DNA from: Capnocytophaga ochracea DSM 7271
GTDB lineage: Bacteria; Bacteroidota; Bacteroidia; Flavobacteriales; Flavobacteriaceae
Assembly (NCBI RefSeq): GCF_000023285.1
Contig: NC_013162.1
Span: 1,156,501 to 1,220,500, forward strand
DNA length: 64,000 nt
Reading direction: 5' to 3'
This document shows positions 17,236 through 24,575 of the stretch, in pieces. Each line of letters opens with the position of its first letter. Positions within the stretch are counted from its first letter, which is position 1. The notes below the pieces were generated by a model. That model was not told the origin of the DNA and did no database searches. It saw only the letters and a program-made list of their open reading frames with translations. A program made the translations under genes and the position numbers.

Positions 17236-18156
17236 TTGGATACTTTTCGTTATCAATACGAAAACAACGAGGTATACCATCGCTTTTGTACCCTATTGAA
17301 CTGCCTTCCTAATGAGGTAAACACGCTTGAAAAAATACCTTTTCTTCCTATCGAATGTTTTAAAACTGAAAAAGTGTACTGCGGTCACACCACACCTCAA
17401 CAGATATTCACCAGCAGTGGTACAACAGGCGCACAAACCTCCCGACACTATGTGAAAGAACTTAGCTTATATGAACAAAGCTTCCGTAAAGGCTTTGAAC
17501 ATTTCTACGGCAACGTTGAAGATTATGTAGTTTTAGCCCTTCTTCCCTCGTATTTAGAGCGCACGGGCTCATCGCTCATCACTATGGTCGCCGATCTCAT
17601 TGAGCGCTCAGGTAGTGAGTATAGCGGTTTTTATCTCAACGAATACGACCTCTTAGCTGAGCGTTTGCAAACCCTCGATGCTTCGGGCAAGAAAGTACTG
17701 CTCATAGGGGTATCCTTTGCGTTACTCGACCTTATAACCGAGCATACTTTCTCTTTAAAAAATACGATTGTAATGGAAACAGGAGGTATGAAAGGTCGTC
17801 GCAAAGAACTCGTGCGCGAAGAATTGCACGCGCTCCTCTGCAAAGGTTTTGGGGTAGAAATGATTCACTCCGAATACGGAATGACCGAACTGCTCTCGCA
17901 AGCCTATTCTGCTGGTAAGGGGATTTATAAGTGTGTACCTTGGCTAAAAGTCCTTATACGCGATACCAATGATGCGCTGAGCTATTTGCCTACCGGCAAA
18001 ACCGGCGGACTTAATATCATCGATTTGGCTAATAGAGAATCGTGTAGTTTTATTGCTACCCAAGATTTAGGAAAGCTACACCCCGATGGTACTTTTGAAG
18101 TATTAGGACGCTTCGACAACGCCGATATCAGAGGTTGCAATTTGCTCATTAGCTAA
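17236..18156 (+). CDS. LuxE-type acyl-protein synthetase/acyltransferase domain protein
   Basis: The product belongs to the LuxE/acyl-protein synthetase family within the adenylate-forming superfamily: IFTSSGTTGAQTSRHYV matches the phosphate-binding loop (SSGTTG), SEYGMTELLSQAY is the motif that contacts the adenylate, and TQDLGKLHPDGTFEVLGR with ADIRGCN closes the domain. In flavobacteria such stand-alone proteins have no assigned substrate. No ATG precedes the conserved region. The first usable codon is TTG at 17236, but similarity (FRYQYENN and upstream ALDT) suggests translation may start further up, for instance at ATT 17197; the frame is open back to TAG at 17161. The start is therefore uncertain. 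Confidence 0.82.
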   Translation: MDTFRYQYENNEVYHRFCTLLNCLPNEVNTLEKIPFLPIECFKTEKVYCGHTTPQQIFTSSGTTGAQTSRHYVKELSLYEQSFRKGFEHFYGNVEDYVVLALLPSYLERTGSSLITMVADLIERSGSEYSGFYLNEYDLLAERLQTLDASGKKVLLIGVSFALLDLITEHTFSLKNTIVMETGGMKGRRKELVREELHALLCKGFGVEMIHSEYGMTELLSQAYSAGKGIYKCVPWLKVLIRDTNDALSYLPTGKTGGLNIIDLANRESCSFIATQDLGKLHPDGTFEVLGRFDNADIRGCNLLIS

Positions 18157-18170
18157 TTTACGTCGCTACA

Positions 18171-18213
18171 CTTTGCCAAAGTTTTGCCTGTGCGACTCGC
18201 ACCTTTGGCAAAG
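18171..18213. terminator. CTTTGCCAAAG inverted repeat after the LuxE-like gene
   Basis: CTTTGCCAAAG (18171-18181) and CTTTGGCAAAG (18203-18213) form an 11-bp perfect stem with a 21-nt loop that itself contains GTGCGACTCGCAC, a nested hairpin. There is no T-run, so termination is only possible. It is related to the palindrome at 6403-6433. Confidence 0.5.
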
Positions 18214-18278
18214 TTGAATACCAATTATACATTAAGGCAATTTATCTCATAAATACTCGTTTTGTCAATTGTTCATTG

Positions 18279-18480
18279 TCAATTGTCAATTGTTTTTTTC
18301 ATTTTTTCAATTTCTTTTTGAGTCTCTTCTACAATTTTAGTATCTACACCTGCCTTTTCAGCACCGCGTTGTATTTCAGTTTTAATCTCATCGGTAGCAT
18401 CGCGCAGTTGGCGCATAGCCTTTCCTAAACCCCGCGCAATACTTGGGAGCTTATCAGCCCCAAAAAGAATTAAAACCATA
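18279..18480 (-). pseudogene. tatA fragment, duplicate of the intact gene at 19633-19881
   Basis: From 18297 to 18480 this is a direct repeat of 19651-19834: 184 bp with three mismatches, offset 1354 bp. It encodes the amphipathic helix and tail of TatA (VLILFGADKLPSIARGLGKA onward) but lacks the N-terminal transmembrane helix, so it cannot be a working TatA. The terminal codons differ from the intact gene: the frame ends K-K-T-I-D-N-stop, encoded by a CAATTGTC repeat (18262-18292). It lies on the other side of the short-chain dehydrogenase gene, as if that gene was inserted together with a partial copy of tatA. Confidence 0.88.
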
Positions 18481-18519
18481 TCAAATTTAACTTCAACAGA
18501 ATTTTAACATTGCTTTAAC

Positions 18520-18549
18520 TTGCTAAGAGAAATCTAATTTATATCTTTG
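18520..18549 (+). promoter_or_regulatory. Promoter for the short-chain dehydrogenase gene
   Basis: TTG (18520-18522), 19 bp, TATCTTTG (18542-18549) match the Bacteroidetes consensus. The ATG is 32 nt downstream. The promoter lies wholly inside the inserted segment. Confidence 0.75.
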
Positions 18550-18581
18550 CTTCATTATTAAAATTATAATTTAATTACAGA

Positions 18582-19442
18582 ATGAAAAAAGTGTATTTTA
18601 TAACAGGAGCAAGCAGTGGTTTAGGTAAAGCAATTGCTTTGCAAACTTTGAAAGAAGGCAATGTAGCAGTACTTGCTGTTCGCAATCCAGAAAAAGTAAC
18701 TGATTTAGTAAATACTTTTAGAGAAAACACATTGGTTGTCTCATTAGAAATTACTAATGAAAAAGAAAGACAAGAGGCAATACAAACAGCTATAGCTAAA
18801 TTTAGTAGAATAGATGTGTTAGTAAATTGTGCAGGAAGAGGCGATTTAGGAGCTTTGGAAGAATTTTCAAGTCAGCAAATACGTGCTCAAATGGAAATCA
18901 ATTTCTTTGCAACTATTGAGCTTACTCGTTTGGTATTACCTATAATGCGCCGACAAAAAAGTGGTAATATTGTAAATGTATCAAGTATTGGAGGACGCGT
19001 AAATATTGGTGGATTTTCACTTTATGGAGCTGCAAAATATGCTTTAGAGGGCTTTTCTGAAGCACTTTACCACGAAGTAAAACCTTTAGGTATCAGAGTA
19101 ACAATAGTAGAACCAGGAGCTCTTAGGACTCATTTTGCTGGAGCAGGTAATTTACGCCCTGAAAATCATATTGTTGATTATGACGATACTATTGTACCTC
19201 TGCGCAATTATCTTTACGGAAGTGATGGAAAACAACAAGGAGATCCAGAGAAAGCAGCAAAGGTTATTATCAAAGCTATCAATGATAAGGAACCTCCTTT
19301 GAGACTCGTATTAGGAAAAGATGCTTATGACCTTTTGGAAGCTAAAAGAACAGAAGAAAAGGAAGAACTTAATAAATGGCGTCCTTTAGGTGAAGCTATA
19401 GCTTTTGATGATGCTGAGTTTGTTGCTATTGGTAAAAATTAA
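18582..19442 (+). CDS. Short-chain dehydrogenase/reductase (SDR), oxidoreductase
   Basis: The 286-residue protein is a classical SDR. The NAD(P)-binding motif is TGASSGLGKAIA at residues 7-18, the structural motif is NCAGRG, the catalytic Ser is in VNVSSIGG, and the catalytic Tyr-Lys pair is in LYGAAKYALEG. PGALRTHFAG follows, typical of the family. The substrate cannot be predicted. Base composition is visibly more A+T-rich than in the neighbours, with many AAA, ATT and TTA codons. It has its own promoter and terminator and lies between an intact tatA and a truncated tatA copy, which together suggest recent acquisition as a self-contained unit. Confidence 0.92.
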   Translation: MKKVYFITGASSGLGKAIALQTLKEGNVAVLAVRNPEKVTDLVNTFRENTLVVSLEITNEKERQEAIQTAIAKFSRIDVLVNCAGRGDLGALEEFSSQQIRAQMEINFFATIELTRLVLPIMRRQKSGNIVNVSSIGGRVNIGGFSLYGAAKYALEGFSEALYHEVKPLGIRVTIVEPGALRTHFAGAGNLRPENHIVDYDDTIVPLRNYLYGSDGKQQGDPEKAAKVIIKAINDKEPPLRLVLGKDAYDLLEAKRTEEKEELNKWRPLGEAIAFDDAEFVAIGKN

Positions 19443-19461
19443 AGTTATTTATTGATTATTA

Positions 19462-19500
19462 TAAAAGCCCTTTCTTAATTTCTAATAAAAAGGGCTTTTA
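19462..19500. terminator. Terminator between the SDR gene and tatA
   Basis: TAAAAGCCCTTT (19462-19473) and AAAGGGCTTTTA (19489-19500) form a 12-bp perfect stem. The A-rich and T-rich flanks of the stem allow it to work in both directions for the convergent SDR and tatA genes. Confidence 0.85.
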
Positions 19501-19632
19501 TAGTATCTTATCCTTATATTGTGAGAAATTCCACAAATATTGAGTTTGTAGGAGTCTATTGTTTATATTATAAAAGTTTCATCTCACGCCTTATATCTCT
19601 TAGAGATTTTCTAAAAAACTCAAAAAAAACTT

Positions 19633-19881
19633 CTAACCCTTAAAATCTTCTTTCATTTTTTCAATTTCTTTTTGAGTCTCTTCTACAATTTTAGTATCTA
19701 CACCTGCCTTTTCAGCACCGCGTTGTATTTCAGTTTTAATCTCATCGGTAGCATCGCGCAGTTGGCGCATAGCCTTTCCTAAACCCCGCGCAATACTAGG
19801 GAGCTTATCAGCTCCAAAAAGGATTAAAACCATAAAAAGTATGAATATAATTTCTGAAAACCCCATAAAATCAATTAACAA
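19633..19881 (-). CDS. tatA: Sec-independent protein translocase TatA
   Basis: TatA forms the pore of the twin-arginine translocase, which exports folded proteins across the inner membrane. The 82-residue protein has a short N-terminal transmembrane helix (IDFMGFSEIIFILFMVLILF), the FG hinge in ILFGADKLP, an amphipathic helix (SIARGLGKAMRQLRDA) and a charged tail. Length is normal for TatA/E. The 184 bp encoding the hinge and tail are duplicated at 18297-18480. The gene has its own promoter at 19933-19940, and the leader carries a GGCCTATGGCCTACTGCCT repeat. Confidence 0.92.
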   Translation of the reverse strand: MLIDFMGFSEIIFILFMVLILFGADKLPSIARGLGKAMRQLRDATDEIKTEIQRGAEKAGVDTKIVEETQKEIEKMKEDFKG

Positions 19882-19932
19882 TTGATAATTAACACTATGG
19901 CCTATGGCCTACTGCCTATAGCCTATTCACTG

Positions 19933-19940
19933 CAAAATTA
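19933..19940 (-). promoter_or_regulatory. -7 element for tatA
   Basis: On the minus strand this reads TAATTTTG. It lies about 52 nt upstream of the tatA ATG. It is divergent from the element at 19984-19991 for the peptidase gene, so the two genes share a 115-bp regulatory gap. Confidence 0.55.
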
Positions 19941-19983
19941 CATTTTTTTTTGTCATAAAACAGCAAATATCATATTTTTTTTA

Positions 19984-19991
19984 TACTTTTG
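19984..19991 (+). promoter_or_regulatory. -7 element for the M23 peptidase gene, only 5 nt before the ATG
   Basis: TACTTTTG is followed by CCCGT and then ATG at 19997. Because transcription in Bacteroidetes starts a few nucleotides after this box, the mRNA would be leaderless or nearly so. No well-spaced TTG was found. Confidence 0.55.
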
Positions 19992-19996
19992 CCCGT

Positions 19997-20971
19997 ATGA
20001 AAAAGGTAAAATATTATTACGACCCCGATACGCTCTCGTATAAACGCATCCTCTCCCGAAAGCGTACAAAAGTGCGCAATGCTTTAATTTTTCTTACAGC
20101 TGCTGCACTCTTCGGGATTTTATTCTCTTTTATAATGATTAACTCGCGCTTGTTTTTCACCCCCCGCGAGGTGGTATTAGCACGCGAGATTAAAACCTAT
20201 GAAACCAACTACCAAATCCTGAACAAAAAGATGGAATTGGCGGAAGATGTGCTTGCCGACCTTGAAGAACGCGATAATAATATGTACCGCCTTTACTTCA
20301 ATGCTCCTATTATCCCCGATAGTGTTCGCAAAAGCCTCAAAGACCCTAACCGCTATAAAAACCTCGAAAAATACGGAAACTCCAAACTTGTTGCCAATAC
20401 AAACAAACGCTTAGATATATTGCGAAAACAGTTGGTCGTACAGTCGAAATCGTTAGATGAGATTGCTAAACTTTCTAAGGCAAAGGAAAAATTCTTGTCT
20501 TCTATTCCTGCCATTCAGCCTATTAATAATAAAGATTTAAAGCATATGGCATCGGGATATGGTTGGCGTATCGACCCTTTTACCAAAGCGCGTAAGTTCC
20601 ATTATGGTATGGACTTCACTGCGCCCCAAGGCACTCCTGTATATGCTGCGGGCGATGGTGTAGTAGCACGTGCCGATAGCAATGCCTCAGGTTATGGTAA
20701 CCACATTCGCATCGACCACGGTTATGGCTATGTAACTCTCTACGGACACCTTTCGGCTTACAACGTGCGTGCAGGGCAACACGTCAAGCGTGGCGACCTC
20801 ATAGGAAGGGTAGGAAGTACCGGTCGCTCGGAAGCTCCACACCTGCACTACGAAGTGATAAAAAACGGCGAACACATCAACCCGATACACTTCTATTATG
20901 GCAATCTCACCCCGAGCGAATACACCGAGATGTTACACGTTTCTACCCAAGAAAATCAATCGCTTGACTAA
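19997..20971 (+). CDS. Membrane-anchored M23 (LytM) peptidase
   Basis: The protein is 324 residues. A basic cytoplasmic start is followed by a transmembrane helix (about residues 28-50), then a coiled-coil region (KMELAEDVLADLEERDNN) and a C-terminal M23 domain. The zinc ligands are visible: H and D in FHYGMDFTAP, and the HLH motif in APHLHYEV; YGHLSAY lies between them. All catalytic residues are present, so it should be an active peptidoglycan endopeptidase acting in the periplasm. In flavobacteria such genes often neighbour a MerR-type regulator, as here (21803). The predicted promoter gives almost no leader. Confidence 0.93.
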   Translation: MKKVKYYYDPDTLSYKRILSRKRTKVRNALIFLTAAALFGILFSFIMINSRLFFTPREVVLAREIKTYETNYQILNKKMELAEDVLADLEERDNNMYRLYFNAPIIPDSVRKSLKDPNRYKNLEKYGNSKLVANTNKRLDILRKQLVVQSKSLDEIAKLSKAKEKFLSSIPAIQPINNKDLKHMASGYGWRIDPFTKARKFHYGMDFTAPQGTPVYAAGDGVVARADSNASGYGNHIRIDHGYGYVTLYGHLSAYNVRAGQHVKRGDLIGRVGSTGRSEAPHLHYEVIKNGEHINPIHFYYGNLTPSEYTEMLHVSTQENQSLD

Positions 20972-21007
20972 GATGATTGGAAATAGTATTTTGTTAATTA
21001 AACCCAT

Positions 21008-21787
21008 ATGACTCACCATAATCTTCCCCAGAATTGGGACTTCTTTATGTGCCATATCGAAGGCGTCCCAGCTTCTATACGCACCAATTTAGCCTTGTTT
21101 GAGCTTGCTCCTCTCGAGGGCTTATCGCAACGTTTACAGTTTTATATAAAAATGAAAAATCCTACTCCTGATGGCTTTCCTTCAAAGGAGGAGTATCCTA
21201 TCCTCTGTGATATAGAAGATGCCATAAGCGAGAAAGCCGAAGCCACAGGAGCAGTATTGGCAGGTGTGGTAAAATCCGAAGGCTTTTTAGAGCTTTGGTT
21301 TTACTGTAATAATGCGGAAGTTTTAGCACAGACTTGCGAAGAAGCGTTACAAGCTTTTGAGGGGTATAAATCGGGATATAATACCGCTGAAGATGCCCAA
21401 TGGGAAGATTATTTCGACTTCCTTTATCCTGATGAGTTTTCTTATCAAACGATGCAGAACAGAAAAGTGCTAATGCAACTTGAGAAGAAAGGGGATAAGA
21501 TGGAAGTGCCTCGTGAAATCGACCATTTTATCTACTTCAAAAGTGAGGCACAACAACAAGGTTTTGCCGAGAAAGTAGCCGAAAAAGGCTATAAAGTGCG
21601 TTTGAGTGATGAAAAAACAGTAGAGGAACGAAAATCCGAAGGTCATACTTTCCCTTACACCGTCGAAGCCACACGTGAGGACAGCCCGTTAGATATCAAC
21701 AATATCGTATGGGAACTGATAGAGCTCGCTTCTTCTTTTGAAGGAGAATACGACGGCTGGGGCTGTGTGAATGTAACTGATAACTGA
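21008..21787 (+). CDS. DUF695 plus RraB-like domain protein
   Basis: The product is 259 residues with two recognisable halves. The N-terminal half (about 1-135), starting NWDFFMCHIEGVPASIRTNL and including GFLELWFYCNN, resembles DUF695. The C-terminal half (about 140-259) resembles regulator of ribonuclease activity B: VPREIDHFIYFKSEAQQQGF, a variable middle and EGEYDGWGCV at the end. RraB proteins bind and inhibit RNase E in enterobacteria; whether this protein does anything similar here is unknown, since flavobacterial RNA degradation differs. It lies 36 nt after the peptidase gene and 15 nt before the MerR gene. Confidence 0.75.
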   Translation: MTHHNLPQNWDFFMCHIEGVPASIRTNLALFELAPLEGLSQRLQFYIKMKNPTPDGFPSKEEYPILCDIEDAISEKAEATGAVLAGVVKSEGFLELWFYCNNAEVLAQTCEEALQAFEGYKSGYNTAEDAQWEDYFDFLYPDEFSYQTMQNRKVLMQLEKKGDKMEVPREIDHFIYFKSEAQQQGFAEKVAEKGYKVRLSDEKTVEERKSEGHTFPYTVEATREDSPLDINNIVWELIELASSFEGEYDGWGCVNVTDN

Positions 21788-21802
21788 TAATTTCTTAGAG
21801 AA

Positions 21803-22135
21803 ATGGATATTGTATTACCCGATAAACTGTATTACACCATAGGAGAAATAGCCAAGGCATTCAATGTGAACGCTTCTCTTATTCGCTTTTGGGAAAAGGA
21901 ATTTTCTATTATCAGCCCGAGAAAGACGAGCTCGGGAAGCAGGAAATTCTCTCCCGATGATGTTAAGAAACTCCAGCTTATCTATCATTTGGTAAAAGAA
22001 CAAGGCTACACCCTTGAAGGAGCGCGTCAACGTCTTAAAGAAGACAAGCAGAAACCTCTTACAAACCTTGATGTGGTTACAAAGTTAGAGCGTGTAAAGC
22101 AAATGCTTATCGATATCAAAGAAAATCTTGAATAA
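21803..22135 (+). CDS. MerR-family transcriptional regulator
   Basis: The 110-residue protein starts with a MerR winged helix-turn-helix: YYTIGEIAKAFNVNASLIRF, WEKEF, then the wing SRKFSPDDVKKLQLIYHLV. A short helical tail follows (LERVKQMLIDIKENL) that can form the dimer coiled coil. No metal-binding cysteines or ligand domain are present, so the signal is unknown. It follows the DUF695 gene closely and ends at a convergent terminator. This arrangement, M23 peptidase followed by a small MerR protein, recurs in flavobacteria. Confidence 0.87.
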   Translation: MDIVLPDKLYYTIGEIAKAFNVNASLIRFWEKEFSIISPRKTSSGSRKFSPDDVKKLQLIYHLVKEQGYTLEGARQRLKEDKQKPLTNLDVVTKLERVKQMLIDIKENLE

Positions 22136-22397
22136 TGTCAGTTCGATATATACAATATTGATTTACAATTATATTTGTATTACAATCTGTGTGAATCTCC
22201 AGTAGCAGAGCTACTAATCCGTGCGCATCGCAACTGATAATAATAGAGATTTATCTGTGTCAAATCCGTGTAATTCGTGAAATCTGTGCGAGACATTTAA
22301 AACAGCAAAGCTATCCATTTGTTTGATTTTTTAAGATTTGTAAGATTTCTGTAGCGTAAGCTACACTTTTCTAACATCAAATTCACATTGAATAACA
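22136..22397. other. Non-coding spacer
   Basis: No gene was recognised. Short hairpin-like words such as GTAGCAGAGCTAC and GTAGCGTAAGCTAC and several GTGAATCTCC/CGTGAAATCTGTGCG near-repeats are present. The spacer ends at the terminator at 22398-22437. Confidence 0.6.
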
Positions 22398-22437
22398 AAA
22401 AAACTGTACAGATATACTCATATCGTACAGCTTTTTT
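22398..22437. terminator. Bidirectional terminator
   Basis: A-run, CTGTAC-A-GATAT, ACTC loop, ATATC-G-TACAG, T-run. The interrupted 11-bp stem is flanked by A7 and T6, so it can end the MerR operon on the plus strand and the glycosidase gene on the minus strand. Confidence 0.85.
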
Positions 22438-22465
22438 AGGAAAAAACATCAATATTAATTTGTAT

Positions 22466-24469
22466 CTATTTCCAAAGAATCACCAGCGTTTCTTCAGAGG
22501 ATAGACGGGCGGTGTTAGCTGTTGCACTTCCTCCCTTATCGGCAAAAACGACCGAAGGATTTACTCCTTTGGGGTAGCGCAATGCCACTGAGGTAGCTTG
22601 TGGGCGTTTGTTGATGAGTATCGTAAGGTATTGATTACCTTTTTGCATTGTATACATTTGCACTCCTTTTTGGTAAGTTTCAAACTGAAAAGGGACTGTC
22701 GCTTGCGCTTCGGCGAGTAGCAAACGCGAAAGCGCTTCCCCTTTGCCACTGCGCAAAGCGCCCAACCCCAATAGTGATGGAAACCAAAAGGTTTCTCCCC
22801 TCATAAAGCGATGTCGCGTTGCCAACACACTATTCCCCTCTTGGGTTACTATTTGCCCTTGAGTATTGTAGATACTCCCTTTCCAAAGGTGGGCGGGCAG
22901 GGGTGCGTTTTGGTAATTTACACTGAAATCGGTAGGGAGGCATTTTACTTCTTTCAGTGCTCCTCCCAATACATCTTGTAGCGGAAATCCTGTGTGATGT
23001 AGGGCAAACATATTTTCGTCGTAGAACGCACTGAGTCCTTCCATTACCAGTTTGCCACCATTGTGTACAAAGTTGCGCAGGGGTTCCCAATAACGCGATG
23101 GTAGGCTTATTTGTCCTGATAAAATAATGGTTTCGCCTTTGTAAGAGGGTTTGTTCCAGTTGAACTCATCAAAGCACTGAAACTGACTATTGATACCGTT
23201 TTCAAGTAGGGTTTCGTACATTGCAAACGCCGATTTCATAGCACCTCCCGTGTTTCTGCCCTCGTAATCATTATTGGTATTATCATTTAGTTGCGCTTTC
23301 TTTTCTATCCAAAGCGTTTCGCGGGTATAGAGGATATGAATGTTGGCTACTACGGGTTTAAATTTGCTGATATTGATTTTTCGGAGTGTTTTGGCGACTT
23401 CGGAGGCAGCAGTGAGTCGGTCGGTAGGTTGGTTTTGGAAATCTACGAGTGCCCATTCGCCTGCTTCATCGCCCACAGCACGCGGGTTCAAGCACCAAAA
23501 CAAGATGTGTTCAGCACCATTGCCAACGCTCGTCCACAGCCATTGGGTGATTTCTTCTTTGGTAGGACAGAAGGCTTTATAACCGCTGAAAGTGTTGTTG
23601 CCTCCTTGCAATTCGGTTACCCAAAAAGGCAATTCGCCTGCTCCCGAACGTATGATAGCGCAATTTGCCCCCAAAGCTGTAGCATACTGATTTCTGTGAA
23701 GCATAGTGTAATGCCAACTGGGGTGAGCAGAAGCGCCTAACGAACTGAGGAAGTTGCGCCAAGCGGGGAAGTTGTATTCGGCAATATTGCTGAATATTTG
23801 GTGAGAATTGACGTGCAAATAGGCATTAGGGTCGTACTTTTTCACCTCGTTGGCAATCCATTGCAGGTACCAAGTGTTGTAGTGTAGCAAGAACTGTTGA
23901 GGGGTGAAATCTACTATTTGTGGGTAGCCTTTGCTGTTGTAGGCAGTAGGTTTTAGTGTTTTGAGCCATTCACTTTTTTGAGCATTGCCAAAGGCATCGT
24001 TAGGCACCCAACCCCCTGTGCCAGGTTCGTTCATTAGCACCCAACCATAGAGGGCAGGCGAGGTTTTGAAATGGGTTACTACTTGCTTGATATAGGTAGC
24101 AATTTCTTGTAGATGTGACTGGGAATAAGGGTGTTTAAAGCCACCTAACGAATTGTCGGGGGCAGCGGGGAAGAGTGTGCCTACAATCTTTACATTGTAC
24201 CGCTCTGCTGCTTTAAAAGCCTTGTCAAAAAGAGAGAAATCCCAAGTACCGTCGGGGCGCTTCATATAGTTCTCGAACATACGAATGCGACAACAGTTCA
24301 TTTGGTGCTCGCTGAGGAGTTTGAACCAAGTATTTATCTCCTCATCGGTTTGACCAGGCTCTATGAACACCTGTGCACCAATGGGTGATATGTAGGGTTG
24401 CGCTTTCACAGTGGTAGTGATGGAGGCAATCCCAAGTAATAAAAGCCATATATAACTTCTTAAAAACAT
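22466..24469 (-). CDS. Secreted glycoside hydrolase, clan A (GH42/GH5-like beta-galactosidase type)
   Basis: Starting at ATG 24469 the protein has a clear signal peptide (MFLRSYIWLLLLGIASITTT, cut after KAQ). A TIM-barrel glycosidase domain follows. GWVLMNEPGTGG gives the acid/base Glu in the Asn-Glu-Pro motif (near residue 147) and FWVTELQGGNN the nucleophile Glu (near residue 285). The second half (ILSGQISLPSRYWEP, KLVMEGLSAFYDEN) resembles the beta-galactosidase trimerisation domain, so GH42-like is the best fit. Longer starts at 24493 (ATG) and 24532 (GTG) exist, but the promoter box at 24503-24510 excludes the latter. It is the last gene of the polysaccharide locus, downstream of the sensor gene. 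Substrate is not certain. Confidence 0.78.
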   Translation of the reverse strand: MFLRSYIWLLLLGIASITTTVKAQPYISPIGAQVFIEPGQTDEEINTWFKLLSEHQMNCCRIRMFENYMKRPDGTWDFSLFDKAFKAAERYNVKIVGTLFPAAPDNSLGGFKHPYSQSHLQEIATYIKQVVTHFKTSPALYGWVLMNEPGTGGWVPNDAFGNAQKSEWLKTLKPTAYNSKGYPQIVDFTPQQFLLHYNTWYLQWIANEVKKYDPNAYLHVNSHQIFSNIAEYNFPAWRNFLSSLGASAHPSWHYTMLHRNQYATALGANCAIIRSGAGELPFWVTELQGGNNTFSGYKAFCPTKEEITQWLWTSVGNGAEHILFWCLNPRAVGDEAGEWALVDFQNQPTDRLTAASEVAKTLRKINISKFKPVVANIHILYTRETLWIEKKAQLNDNTNNDYEGRNTGGAMKSAFAMYETLLENGINSQFQCFDEFNWNKPSYKGETIILSGQISLPSRYWEPLRNFVHNGGKLVMEGLSAFYDENMFALHHTGFPLQDVLGGALKEVKCLPTDFSVNYQNAPLPAHLWKGSIYNTQGQIVTQEGNSVLATRHRFMRGETFWFPSLLGLGALRSGKGEALSRLLLAEAQATVPFQFETYQKGVQMYTMQKGNQYLTILINKRPQATSVALRYPKGVNPSVVFADKGGSATANTARLSSEETLVILWK

Positions 24470-24502
24470 ACAAATACTTTTTTGGTGGTACATTTTGTGG
24501 TG

Positions 24503-24510
24503 CAAAGGTA
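24503..24510 (-). promoter_or_regulatory. -7 element for the GH42-like gene
   Basis: On the minus strand TACCTTTG lies 34 nt upstream of the preferred ATG at 24469 and only 9 nt from ATG 24493. It implies separate expression from the sensor gene. Confidence 0.55.
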
Positions 24511-24575
24511 AGGTGATAAAGTCTTTATCCACTTATCTTTTCTTTTAGAAAACTTATCAAATTAGCTTATACGCT

